NCBI GenBank assembly: GCA_946482655.1
Contig: CAMLSA010000007.1
Span: forward strand, 1-52,602
Direction of reading: 5' to 3'
Source: an uncultured Sphingomonas sp.
GTDB taxonomy: Bacteria > Pseudomonadota > Alphaproteobacteria > Sphingomonadales > Sphingomonadaceae
DNA length: 52,602 nt
In this document: positions 26,623 to 34,449 of the stretch, piece by piece
How positions within the stretch are numbered: position 1 is the stretch's first letter
Layout of the letters: the number at the start of each line of letters is the position of its first letter
Position numbers and translations under genes: made by a program
Notes under the pieces: generated by a model
Told to the model about the DNA's origin: nothing
The model's database searches: none
Seen by the model: only the letters and a program-made list of their open reading frames with translations

Positions 26623-27056
26623 CAGCTTTTCCTCCGGCGCTTCAGCCGCCCGCTCACGATCCACAGGCCGACGCCGAGGAAGACGATCGGCAGCACATAG
26701 AGCGGCCAGGTCAGCTCATCGAGCGGCGGCTTGTAGCTCACCCAGTCGCCATAGCGCTCGATCAGCCATTTCCGGATATCCTCGGGCTTCTCCCCCGCCT
26801 CGATCCGGGTGCGGATCAGCGCGCGCATGTCGCCTGCCATTTCGGCGTTGGAATCGGCGATCGACTGGCCCTGGCAGACCAGGCAGCGGATCGTTTCCAT
26901 CAGCTTCCGGGCCTTGGCTTCCTGGGCCTGATCGGCGAGCTGCTCGTCGGCATATTTGGCTGCCGGCATGAGCGAGTCGGCGAGGATGGGGGAGGCGGAA
27001 GCCAGGGCGAGCGCGATCGCAATTCCTCCCCGGAACTTGAAGCGCCTGCCCATCAT
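26622..27056 (-). CDS. ccmH: Cytochrome c maturation protein CcmH (CcmL/NrfF type)
   Basis: A 144-residue periplasmic thiol reductase with a signal sequence (about 1-27), the redox motif IRCLVCQGQSIADSNA (Cys58, Cys61) that reduces the apocytochrome CxxCH, the following IRTRIEAGEKPEDIRKWLI helices, and one C-terminal membrane helix (LPIVFLGVGLWIVSG). It is the short alphaproteobacterial CcmH, without the TPR fusion found in E. coli, because that part is the separate ccmI gene. Its ATG overlaps the ccmG stop by four bases (ATGA). Confidence 0.94.
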   Translation of the reverse strand: MMGRRFKFRGGIAIALALASASPILADSLMPAAKYADEQLADQAQEAKARKLMETIRCLVCQGQSIADSNAEMAGDMRALIRTRIEAGEKPEDIRKWLIERYGDWVSYKPPLDELTWPLYVLPIVFLGVGLWIVSGRLKRRRKS

Positions 27057-27580
27057 CGTGCCTCCGCCACCGCCGACATGATGCCCGGTACGTCTTCGGG
27101 GTTGATAGCCCCGATATGCTGTTTGCGAATGATGCCCTTGCCGTCGACGATGAATGTCTCGGGCAGGCCGGCCGAGCCGAGCGCGATCTGGACATTGCTG
27201 TTCGCGTCGCTGCCGATCGCGCGGAAGGGATCGCCGTTGCGCTGGAGGAAGCGCATCAGATCGGCCGGCTGATCGCGCACCGCGACGCCTACGATCGGCA
27301 CCCCCGCCTCGGCAAGCTGGCCGAGCTGCGGGGCCTCGGTGATGCAGGGAATGCACCAGCTCGCGAAGACATTGACGAGGTGCGGCTGGCCATTGGCCAG
27401 CTCGGCGCTGCTTACGCCCGGCTTGCCCGGCAACGCGGCCGGCAGCACGAAGGTCGGCATAGGCTTGCCGACCATCTTGGACGGGATGGTCTTGCTCTCG
27501 GGGCTGAACAGGCCGCCGGCGAACACGGCCAGGAAGAGGATGAATATCCCCAGCGGCGCCCAGATCAGCAGCTTCCTCAT
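27053..27580 (-). CDS. ccmG: Thiol:disulfide interchange protein CcmG/DsbE
   Basis: A 175-residue membrane-anchored periplasmic thioredoxin-fold protein. The N terminus (MRKLLIWAPLGIFILFLAV) is a membrane anchor, and FASWCIPCITEAP carries the reductive active site Cys76/Cys79. The glutamate and proline positions expected of CcmG are present (LPETFIVDGKG). It keeps heme-binding cysteines of apocytochrome c reduced with CcmH. The ATG at 27580 overlaps the stop of ccmF by four bases; the longer open frame upstream is an artefact. Confidence 0.95.
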   Translation of the reverse strand: MRKLLIWAPLGIFILFLAVFAGGLFSPESKTIPSKMVGKPMPTFVLPAALPGKPGVSSAELANGQPHLVNVFASWCIPCITEAPQLGQLAEAGVPIVGVAVRDQPADLMRFLQRNGDPFRAIGSDANSNVQIALGSAGLPETFIVDGKGIIRKQHIGAINPEDVPGIMSAVAEAR

Positions 27581-29502
27581 AGAAAATCCCGCGGCGGTGC
27601 GTGCCGCATCTCGCGACGGACCCGGCCGATCAGCGACAGCAGACCGCCGAGCGCCACCATCATCCCGCCGAGCCAGATCAGCGTCACGAACGGCTTCCAC
27701 CACAGCCGGAGCTGCCAGCGGCCCGATTCGTCGGCCCTGCCGACCACCACATAAAGCTGGCCGTCGAGCACGGTGGTGATCGCCGCCTCGTTGGTCTCGG
27801 TCTGCGGGGACGGGAAATTGCGCGTCTCGGGGTGGAGCGTGAAGGGTGCATCGTCGCCCCGCCACGCGGTGACCGACGCGCGCACGGCGGTGAAATTGGG
27901 TCCGGCGACGGGCTCCACACCATCGAGGCGGACCGTGTACGGACCGACGCTATGGACCTCACCGATCCTCGCCGCCACCAGCGTCTCCTTGATGAAAGCG
28001 CTCTCCGAAGCCATGCCGGCGAGGCTGACCGCGATTCCGAGATGGGCGACCACCATCCCATATATATAGAGAGGCGTGCGGCGAAGATTGCGTTTCCACA
28101 GGGGCGCCAGGCTGGCAAGCCCGACGCCGGCCGCCGCGACGAGACCGAGCAAGGGCAGCGTACCGATGCCGGGGGCCAGCAGCACCACGGCGAGCAGCGC
28201 CAGCGCCGCGAGCAGCATCGATGGCGAAAGCCGCATCAGCGTTGCCTTCAGGTCGTCGCGCCGCCAGCGCATGATCGGTCCGGCTGCCATGATCGCGACG
28301 AGGATCAACGCGAGCGGGCCGGCGGCGCTGTTGAAATAGGGAGGGCCGACCGAGAGCTTCTCGCCGGTCACCGCCTCGGCCGCGAGCGGGTAGAGCGTGC
28401 CGACCAGAACGATGCCGAGGATCGCCGAAAGGAGGAGATTGTTGATCACCAGCGAGCCCTCGCGGCTCACCGCGTCGAAGCGCGAGCCCTCGCGCACCGT
28501 ACCGACGCGGAGCCCGAACAACGCGAGCGCGCCGCCGATATAAAGCACCAGCAACGCCAGGATGAAGGTGCCGCGCTTGGGATCGACCGCGAACGCATGG
28601 ACGCTGGTCAGGATGCCCGAGCGGACCAGGAATGTGCCGACCATCGACATCGAGAAAGCGACCACGGCGAGCATCACCGTCCAGGCACGCAGGCCCTCGC
28701 GGGTGGCGAGCACGGTCACCGAATGGAGCAGCGCGGTCGCGGCGAGCCAGGGCATCAGCGAGGCGTTCTCGACCGGATCCCAGAACCACCAGCCGCCCCA
28801 GCCGAGCTCATAATAAGCCCAGTAGCTGCCCGCAGTGATGCCGAGGGTGAGTAATATCCAGGCGCCGAGCACCCAGGGCCGCATCGCCTTGGCGAAGGCG
28901 GCGCCGACATCGCGCGTCACCAGCGCGCCGACCGCGAAGGAAAAGGCGACCGACAGGCCGACATAGCCGAGGTAGAGCGTCGGCGGGTGGAAGGCGAGCC
29001 CGGGGTCCTGGAGCAGCGGGTTGAGCCCCTGCCCTTCGGCCGGCGCCGGATTGAGCCGCGCAAACGGGTTCGAGGCGAACAGCAGGAAGGCGTAGAAGCC
29101 GAGCCCGATCGCCGCCTGCGCCGCGAGCGTGGCGATCAGGGCGCGTTCGTTGAGCCGCCGCTCGAACAGCGCCACCAGGCCGCCGGCCAGCGCGAGGATC
29201 GTCACCCACATCAGCATCGAGCCTTCGTGGTTCCCCCAGGTGCCGGCGAATTTGTAGAGCAGGGGCTTGGTCGAGGCGTTGTTGGCGGCGACCAGCGCGA
29301 CCGACAGGTCGACCGTGACGAACAGCCAGATCAGCAGCACGAAGGCGATCGCAGTCAGCCCCCCCTGGATCACCGCGACCGGCCGCACCGCGCCGAGCAG
29401 ATCGGCTCGTCCGCTCGCCACCCCCATGGCGCCGAGCACGAGTTGCAGCGCCGCCAGCGCCGCTGCGAGCCACAAGGCCGCCAGTCCCGCTTCGGCGATC
29501 AC
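27577..29502 (-). CDS. ccmF: Heme lyase subunit CcmF
   Basis: A 641-residue polytopic inner-membrane protein of the heme-handling family, which ligates heme to apocytochrome c. It has the tryptophan-rich WWD motif GWGGWWFWDPVENASLMPW and the flanking conserved His segments (KFAGTWGNHEGSMLMWV; FHPPTLYLGYVG), with about fourteen to fifteen membrane helices and a large periplasmic loop near the C terminus. The start overlaps the end of ccmE by four bases. Length is normal. Confidence 0.96.
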   Translation of the reverse strand: MIAEAGLAALWLAAALAALQLVLGAMGVASGRADLLGAVRPVAVIQGGLTAIAFVLLIWLFVTVDLSVALVAANNASTKPLLYKFAGTWGNHEGSMLMWVTILALAGGLVALFERRLNERALIATLAAQAAIGLGFYAFLLFASNPFARLNPAPAEGQGLNPLLQDPGLAFHPPTLYLGYVGLSVAFSFAVGALVTRDVGAAFAKAMRPWVLGAWILLTLGITAGSYWAYYELGWGGWWFWDPVENASLMPWLAATALLHSVTVLATREGLRAWTVMLAVVAFSMSMVGTFLVRSGILTSVHAFAVDPKRGTFILALLVLYIGGALALFGLRVGTVREGSRFDAVSREGSLVINNLLLSAILGIVLVGTLYPLAAEAVTGEKLSVGPPYFNSAAGPLALILVAIMAAGPIMRWRRDDLKATLMRLSPSMLLAALALLAVVLLAPGIGTLPLLGLVAAAGVGLASLAPLWKRNLRRTPLYIYGMVVAHLGIAVSLAGMASESAFIKETLVAARIGEVHSVGPYTVRLDGVEPVAGPNFTAVRASVTAWRGDDAPFTLHPETRNFPSPQTETNEAAITTVLDGQLYVVVGRADESGRWQLRLWWKPFVTLIWLGGMMVALGGLLSLIGRVRREMRHAPPRDFL

Positions 29503-29933
29503 TTTTCGAGACTCTCCGTCTTGTGCATCTCGCCGGCCACCTGAGGCGGCATATAGCGTTCGTCATGCTTGGCGAGGATGTTTGTCGCAAGGAAGCTGCC
29601 GTCGGGCTGGAAGCTGCCCTCCGCCACCACGCCCGAATCTTCCTTGAACAGGTCCGGCACGATCCCGGTGAAGCGTACCGGCACCGTCTCGACATTGTCG
29701 GTCACGACGAAGTCGATAGTCACCCCGTCGGAGCGTCGCTCGATCGATCCCTTCTGGACCATGCCGCCCAGCCGCACCGCGCGGCCGACCTCGACATGAT
29801 CCTTCTTCGCGTCGGCCGGCGTGTAGAAATAGGCTGCCTGGTCCTTGAGCGCCGACATGGCGAGCAGCGCCGCGCCCACGACCGCGGCGAGCGCGAGCAG
29901 GGCCAGGATCAGCCGTTGGTTCTTTGCCTTCAT
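29499..29933 (-). CDS. ccmE: Heme chaperone CcmE
   Basis: A 144-residue membrane-anchored periplasmic OB-fold heme chaperone. The N terminus MKAKNQRLILALLALAAVVG is the anchor, and the heme-attaching His123 lies in ILAKHDERYMPP with Tyr127 following, exactly the family pattern. I chose the ATG at 29933; a TTG at 29942 would give a four-base overlap with ccmD like the other junctions and is also possible. Confidence 0.95.
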   Translation of the reverse strand: MKAKNQRLILALLALAAVVGAALLAMSALKDQAAYFYTPADAKKDHVEVGRAVRLGGMVQKGSIERRSDGVTIDFVVTDNVETVPVRFTGIVPDLFKEDSGVVAEGSFQPDGSFLATNILAKHDERYMPPQVAGEMHKTESLEK

Positions 29934-29938
29934 ATGTG

Positions 29939-30070
29939 TCAATCCCGCCGGGTCAGCGCGTCGGCCTGACGCTCGGCACGGCGCATCGCGACGAAGCTGG
30001 CGATCACCACCGCCAGCGTTCCGGCAATGCCGATCGCATAGGCCGCGATGATGAAGGGCCAGTGATTCAT
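29939..30070 (-). CDS. ccmD: Heme exporter accessory protein CcmD
   Basis: A 43-residue single-span membrane protein, MNHWPFIIAAYAIGIAG then a hydrophobic stretch and a basic tail (RRAERQADALTRRD), the usual make-up of CcmD. It releases holo-CcmE from CcmABC. It overlaps ccmC by four bases and is easily missed because of its size. Confidence 0.93.
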   Translation of the reverse strand: MNHWPFIIAAYAIGIAGTLAVVIASFVAMRRAERQADALTRRD

Positions 30071-30783
30071 TCGGCTGTCATCCGCTTGAGCCGCGCTTCG
30101 ACCTTGGCCTGCGCCAGCAACGCGCGCATTCGCATCAGCACGACCGCCGCGAACAACAGGGTGAAGCCGATTGCCGACACCAGCAGCGGCCACAGCATCG
30201 AGGCGTCGATCGACGAGCCTTTGAGGCCGATGCTCTGCCCTTGGTGCAGCGTGCGCCACCATTCGACGGAATAATGGATGATCGGGATATTGGCGGCCCC
30301 GACCACGCCGAATATCGCCGAGACGCGATCGTTGCTGCCGCGCTCGGCGCCCGCCGAGGACAGTGCGATATAGGCGAGATAGAGGAAGAAGAGAACGAGC
30401 ATCGAGGTCAGCCGGCCATCCCATTCCCAATAGGTCCCCCAGGTGGGCCGCCCCCATAGCGAACCCGAGATCAGGCAGATCGCCGCGAACAGCGCGCCCG
30501 GCACGGCGATCGCCCGCGCCGCGACCGAGGCCAGCGGGTGCCGCCAGATCAGCTGCATCAGGCTCGCCACCGCGATCCCGGTCCAGCCGGCCATGCCGAG
30601 CCAGGCGGCGGGCACATGGACATACATGATCCGCACGCTTTCGCCCTGCAGATAGTCGGGCGGCGTGACGAACAGCCCGGCATAGAGCGCGACCGCTGTC
30701 AGCAGTCCGCCCGGCCAGCCCAGCCAGGGCGTGAGCGGGCGCGCGATCGACAGGAAGCGGGCGGGGTTGGCGAAGATGTGCAC
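30067..30783 (-). CDS. ccmC: Heme exporter protein CcmC
   Basis: A 238-residue six-helix inner-membrane protein with the WWD motif GTYWEWDGRLTSMLVLF and conserved periplasmic His residues (YVHVPAAW; IHYSVEWW). It delivers heme to CcmE. It is the first gene of this ccm operon. The ABC transporter genes ccmA and ccmB, which usually precede it, are not in the window: the next gene upstream is an unrelated dehydrogenase 60 bases away. Confidence 0.96.
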   Translation of the reverse strand: MHIFANPARFLSIARPLTPWLGWPGGLLTAVALYAGLFVTPPDYLQGESVRIMYVHVPAAWLGMAGWTGIAVASLMQLIWRHPLASVAARAIAVPGALFAAICLISGSLWGRPTWGTYWEWDGRLTSMLVLFFLYLAYIALSSAGAERGSNDRVSAIFGVVGAANIPIIHYSVEWWRTLHQGQSIGLKGSSIDASMLWPLLVSAIGFTLLFAAVVLMRMRALLAQAKVEARLKRMTAE

Positions 30784-30843
30784 GTCGGGTTGGGGGAATA
30801 AGGACCAATCGCCCCGACCGCAATGGTCCGTGATGGGTGTCCG

Positions 30844-31908
30844 TCACGGCGCCGAGAGGTCACCCCGTCCGATCAGCCGCATCGCCATCCGGTCGGCGAC
30901 CACCGCCGCCGGCAGGCCGGAAGCCGCGCTTTCCGCCCAGATCTCATCAAGCCGCTCGGGGATCCGTCCGACCCGCGCGTCGACCTCGGCGCGATCGCCC
31001 TGCCCGAGATATTCGAGCACGACGTTGATGATCCCGCCCGCGTTGATCACATAGTCGGGTGCATAGAGGATGCCCCGCGCGTGGATGCGATCGGCATCGG
31101 CCGGAGTGGCGAGCTGGTTGTTGGCGCCGCCGGCGACGACGGGCACCTGCAGCGCCGCGATCGAGCGTTCGTCGAGGACCGCGCCAAGCGCGCAGGGGCT
31201 GAGCACGTCGGCTTCGACCGCCATGATCTCGCTCGCCGCCACGGCGGTGGCGCCAAGCTCTTCGGCCAGCGCCCTCGCTCGCTTGGGGTCGGCATCGGCC
31301 AGGGTCAGCCGCGCACCGTCCTTGGCCAGCAGCCGGGCGAGCCCGCCGCCGACGCTGCCGACTCCCTGGATCGCGACATGGACGCCGGCCGCGCCCGGCT
31401 TGCCGAGCGCCCGGGCGATCGCCGCGCGGACGCCGAGATAGACCCCCATCGCCGTGGAGGGTCCGGGATCGCCGCCGGCGCTCCCCGCCGCCACCGGCAG
31501 GCCCGAGACATGCCGGGTGGTCTTGCCGATCGCGACCATGTCGGCGTCGGTCATGCCGACATCCTCGGCGGTGACATATCGGCCGCCGAGCGAGTCGATC
31601 GCGCGACCGAAGGCGGCCAACATCTCGGGAGTCTTGGTGCGCAGCGGATCGGCCAGGATCACGCCCTTGCCTCCGCCCATCGGCAAACCGGCCATCGCAT
31701 TCTTGAAGCTCATCCCGCGCGACAGCCGCAGCGCGTCGGTGACCGCGTCGGCCGGATCGGGATAATGCCAGAATCGGGTCCCGCCCGCGCCGGGCCCGAG
31801 ATGGGTCGAGTGGAGCGCGATCACCGCGGTGAGCCCCGAGGCCGCGTCGCGGAACAGGTGGACGCCTTCATGCTCGTCGAAATCGGGATAGGTCCAGGGA
31901 GTGGTCAT
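30844..31908 (-). CDS. Leucine (Glu/Leu/Phe/Val) dehydrogenase
   Basis: A 354-residue NAD-dependent amino-acid dehydrogenase. The N-terminal catalytic domain contains LGPGAGGTRFWHYP and the catalytic-lysine glycine-rich GLPMGGGKGVILAD. A Rossmann domain follows with VAIQGVGSVGGGLARLLA. The C terminus shows the late conserved ILYAPDYVINAGGIINV. Size and motifs suit the octameric leucine/branched-chain type over the longer glutamate type. The start is ATG 31908; the open frame runs further up toward tRNA-His without support. It is likely in the same transcript as the ccm genes or just read alongside them. Confidence 0.9.
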   Translation of the reverse strand: MTTPWTYPDFDEHEGVHLFRDAASGLTAVIALHSTHLGPGAGGTRFWHYPDPADAVTDALRLSRGMSFKNAMAGLPMGGGKGVILADPLRTKTPEMLAAFGRAIDSLGGRYVTAEDVGMTDADMVAIGKTTRHVSGLPVAAGSAGGDPGPSTAMGVYLGVRAAIARALGKPGAAGVHVAIQGVGSVGGGLARLLAKDGARLTLADADPKRARALAEELGATAVAASEIMAVEADVLSPCALGAVLDERSIAALQVPVVAGGANNQLATPADADRIHARGILYAPDYVINAGGIINVVLEYLGQGDRAEVDARVGRIPERLDEIWAESAASGLPAAVVADRMAMRLIGRGDLSAP

Positions 31909-32000
31909 GGCGAACTCGCGAAATGAGATATGGGCTGGCGCGATGATATCATTCGCGCCCGCGGCCGGCCCGGAATCGTCAGCGGATCTCGGATGGGAAA

Positions 32001-32077
32001 TGGGGCGATCGACGGGGATTGAACCCGCAACCTCCGGTACCACAAACCGGCGCTCTAACCAATTGAGCTACGATCGC
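32001..32077 (-). tRNA. tRNA-His (anticodon GTG)
   Basis: Complete minus-strand cloverleaf with acceptor GCGATCG paired to CGATCGC, anticodon stem CCGGT/ACCGG around TTGTGGT (anticodon GTG), T-arm GGGTTCAATCC, discriminator C and encoded CCA. The extra 5-prime G (position minus one) typical of tRNA-His is genomically encoded at 32078. Confidence 0.96.
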
Positions 32078-32229
32078 CACGGAACGCGCGGGAGAGCCGG
32101 CGTCGCGGTGGGGGGCTCCATAGGCAAAGCGCCCCCGGGACGCAAGCCATATGGCAGGATGGCTTAACTCTACCAATCTGTTATGGTTGGGCTTGCCTCG
32201 CCCGCTCCAACGTACCACAAGCCATAGTC

Positions 32230-32643
32230 GTGCTGTCTCAACGAACTCGATATGCGATCCGTGCGCTTCTCCATCTGGGCGACCATTATGGGGAAGGCCC
32301 GATTCAGCTCGCCGAGATAGCCGAGAAACAGAACATCCCAGGAAAATTTCTCACCGTCATCCTCTCCGAAATGAAGCGCGCCGGCTTCGTGGAGACGATG
32401 CGCGGCAAGGAAGGCGGCTATTGGCTTGCGCGGCCGCCGACGGAAATCACCTATGGCGATATCGTCCGCGCGACGCGGGGATCGCTGGCGCTGGTGCCTT
32501 GTGCGGCGCGCCTTGCTTATGCCCCGTGCGAGAATTGCGTGGACGAAGCAGAATGCCGGCTGCGTGCCGTAATGCTGTCGGTGCGCGATGAAACGGCCAA
32601 TATTCTCGACCGGCTGTCGCTCGCCGAAACGGTCTCCTATTGA
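32230..32643 (+). CDS. Rrf2-family transcriptional regulator with a cysteine cluster
   Basis: A 137-residue winged-helix regulator: MLSQRTRYAIRALLHLGDHY, recognition helix region IPGKFLTVILSEMKRAGFVE, wing MRGKEGGYWLARPP. After it, four cysteines (91, 100, 103, 109) occur in PCAARLAYAPCENCVDEAEC, where IscR-like and RirA-like proteins bind an Fe-S cluster, so it probably senses iron, redox or NO. The start is a GTG with a poor ribosome site. A small dyad ACCA-N8-TGGT at 32172-32187 upstream could be its operator. It has no obvious operon partner. Confidence 0.9.
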   Translation: MLSQRTRYAIRALLHLGDHYGEGPIQLAEIAEKQNIPGKFLTVILSEMKRAGFVETMRGKEGGYWLARPPTEITYGDIVRATRGSLALVPCAARLAYAPCENCVDEAECRLRAVMLSVRDETANILDRLSLAETVSY

Positions 32644-32811
32644 TCGCGAAAAAAGCGTAGCGGGTCCGCAACGACCGCGGATTGCCGCGGGTCTGACGAG
32701 GTTGAACCAGACCTGAACGGCCTGTCTCCCGCCTAGAACCTCCTGTCTTACCCCTTCGATTCGCATCGATTTTCCGTTGACGGCCATTTCTCCAACGTTA
32801 TGTCAGCGGCA

Positions 32812-32836
32812 GGAACGGCATTCGAGCCGGGCCGAT
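32812..32836 (+). promoter_or_regulatory. EcfG-like (general stress) promoter before the small lipoprotein
   Basis: GGAAC, a 16-base spacer, then CGAT, one base off the alphaproteobacterial EcfG consensus GGAAC-N16/17-CGTT, 23 bases before the ATG. A TATAAT follows at 32836-32841, so a housekeeping promoter is an alternative. Confidence 0.4.
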
Positions 32837-32859
32837 ATAATGCTATGGGAGCTGCTCGA

Positions 32860-33081
32860 ATGAAGAAGCTGAGCCTCGTACTGGTTGCCGCTGGCCTGAT
32901 GTCACTGGCAGCGTGCAGCAAGCAAACTCCGGCTGAGAACGCCGCCGACAACGCCGTGGAAGCACTCGAGAATCAGGCTGAAGCCCTGGACGAGGCAGCT
33001 GACGCCACCGGCAACATGGCGCTCGAGAACGCATCGGATGCCGCTGAGAACGCGGCCGACGCGATCGAAGAAGCCAAGTAA
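32860..33081 (+). CDS. Small helical lipoprotein
   Basis: A 73-residue predicted lipoprotein. MKKLSLVLVAAGLMSLAACS is a type II signal peptide with lipobox LAAC (Cys19). The mature part is an Ala/Glu/Asn-rich helix with a repeating ENAADNA/ENASDAAENAADA pattern, likely coiled coil. It resembles entericidin-like and other small outer-membrane lipoproteins of alphaproteobacteria. A strong terminator follows directly, so it is a single-gene transcript. The function is not known; stress control is suggested by the promoter motif. Confidence 0.82.
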   Translation: MKKLSLVLVAAGLMSLAACSKQTPAENAADNAVEALENQAEALDEAADATGNMALENASDAAENAADAIEEAK

Positions 33082-33114
33082 TCGGCTGGCCGCTGGGCCA
33101 TCCTTACTGAAGGA

Positions 33115-33146
33115 ATGGGCGTCCCTCCGGGGGCGCCCATTTTTTT
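33115..33146 (+). terminator. Intrinsic terminator of the small lipoprotein gene
   Basis: ATGGGCG and CGCCCAT pair, with inner CCC/GGG pairing, and are followed by a run of eight T. A textbook rho-independent terminator 34 bases after the stop. Confidence 0.9.
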
Positions 33147-33161
33147 GGTTGGCCCCCGCCG

Positions 33162-34016
33162 CTATCCGTTGACGATCGTACCGCCATTCGGGTGGAGCAC
33201 CTGCCCCGACATATAGCTCGAGTCCTCGCATGCCAGGAACAGGAATGCCGGCGCCACTTCATTGGGCTGTCCGGGCCGGCCCATCGGCGTGCTTTCGCCG
33301 AAATGCTCGAGCTTTTCCTTGGTCGCCCCGCCGCAGGGATTGAGGGGAGTCCAGATCGGCCCAGGGGCCACCGCATTGACGCGGATGCCCTCCCCCACGA
33401 GATTTTCGGACAACGACCGGGTGAAGGCGGTGATGGCACCTTTGCTGCTCGAATAGTCGAGCAGATCCTTGCTGCCCTGGTACATCACCACCGATGTGCA
33501 ATTGATGATCGCGGCGCCCTTCTTCAGATGCGGGCGCGCCGCCTGGGTGAGGAAGAACATCCCGAAGATGTTCGTCTGGAAGGTGCGACGAAGCTGCTCC
33601 TCCGTGATGTCGGTGATGTCCTTGTCGGGATGCTGCTCTCCGGCGTTGTTGACGAGGATGTCGAGCCGTCCGAACCTATTGACCACTTCCGCGACCGCCC
33701 GGTCGCAATATTCCCTGTCCCCCACGTCGCCGGCGATGCGGATCGCCTGGCGGCCCTCCCGCTCGACGATCTCGGCGGTCATCCGGGCGTCGTCGTGCTC
33801 GCACAGATAAAGGATCGCGATATCGGCGCCCTCGCGAGCGTAGAGCGCGGCGACCGCGCGGCCGATGCCGCTGTCGGCGCCCGTTATCAGCGCCACCTTG
33901 CCCGTCAAACGGCCCGAGCCCGGATAGCGCGGAGCCCAATCGGGCTTGGGCTCGAGCTGGCTCTCATGGCCCGGAAGCTCGTCCTCATGGATCATCGGCT
34001 GCGGCTGATCGATCAT
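33162..34016 (-). CDS. SDR-family oxidoreductase, stress-associated type
   Basis: A 284-residue short-chain dehydrogenase with the extended N terminus (PKPDWAPRYPGSGRLTGKVA) typical of the YghA/GsiB-neighbouring group of stress-linked SDRs. Cofactor motif GADSGIGRA, NNAGEQHP, catalytic Ser in NCTSVVMYQGS and YSSSKGA (Tyr/Lys). The Rossmann start at TGADSGIGRAVA and an EHDDA element suggest NADPH or NAD use cannot be settled. Last gene in the ku-ligD-ABM-SDR direction. An EcfG-like promoter sits immediately upstream, so it can be expressed on its own under general stress. Confidence 0.9.
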   Translation of the reverse strand: MIDQPQPMIHEDELPGHESQLEPKPDWAPRYPGSGRLTGKVALITGADSGIGRAVAALYAREGADIAILYLCEHDDARMTAEIVEREGRQAIRIAGDVGDREYCDRAVAEVVNRFGRLDILVNNAGEQHPDKDITDITEEQLRRTFQTNIFGMFFLTQAARPHLKKGAAIINCTSVVMYQGSKDLLDYSSSKGAITAFTRSLSENLVGEGIRVNAVAPGPIWTPLNPCGGATKEKLEHFGESTPMGRPGQPNEVAPAFLFLACEDSSYMSGQVLHPNGGTIVNG

Positions 34017-34036
34017 GATGCTCTCCTTTTCCCCAT

Positions 34037-34061
34037 AACGAAAGGAAAGCAGGCCAGTTCA
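34037..34061 (-). promoter_or_regulatory. EcfG-like promoter before the SDR gene
   Basis: On the minus strand TGAAC-N16-CGTT, one base off GGAAC-N16-CGTT. The minus-10 element lies 21 bases before the ATG at 34016, so the predicted mRNA leader is short and holds GGAGAG as ribosome site. Confidence 0.45.
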
Positions 34062-34400
34062 GTCCGTTGCGGGCACGTTGCGGCGGGTGACCAGACGATC
34101 GCTGACCACCTCCATGGTGAAGATCGGATCGGCATCGGGCGGCACTTCGCATACCGCGTCCTCGAAGGCGGCGCGCGTCTCGGGCTCATGATAGATCATC
34201 TTGAGGTCGAAGGCCTTCTGCCACGTCTCCCTGTCGGGCCATTCGGCATAGCCGACGAAGCGCCCGTCGGCATCGCGATGCAGCCGAGAGCCGTAGCTGC
34301 CGTAGATCTCGCGGATCAGGTCGGTCCCGTGCGTCCAGGCCTTGACGAACTGCTCTTCCTTGCCGGGATGCACCCGCCACCAATAGACCGCAACGAACAT
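34059..34400 (-). CDS. Antibiotic-biosynthesis-monooxygenase-like (ABM/dimeric barrel) protein
   Basis: A 113-residue single-domain ferredoxin-like barrel: MFVAVYWWRVHPGKEEQFVKAW at the N terminus, GSYGSRLHRDADGRFVGYAEWPDRETW in the middle. Proteins of this class act as small oxygenases, heme-handling or unknown enzymes, and usually dimerise. It lies 49 bases after ligD on the same strand. No catalytic residue can be stated with confidence. Confidence 0.75.
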   Translation of the reverse strand: MFVAVYWWRVHPGKEEQFVKAWTHGTDLIREIYGSYGSRLHRDADGRFVGYAEWPDRETWQKAFDLKMIYHEPETRAAFEDAVCEVPPDADPIFTMEVVSDRLVTRRNVPATD

Positions 34401-34449
34401 TCCTCTCTCCCATTCCTCCGCCCCGGCGGAAGCCGGGACGATAATCCTG

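Noticed and set aside
27601..28854. 417-residue plus-strand frame opposite ccmF, and similar long antisense frames opposite ccmF, purL, kup and ligD
   Set aside because: Long antisense frames are expected in high-G+C genes. Composition is His/Arg/Glu-rich, without motifs, and ccmF on the other strand is unambiguous.
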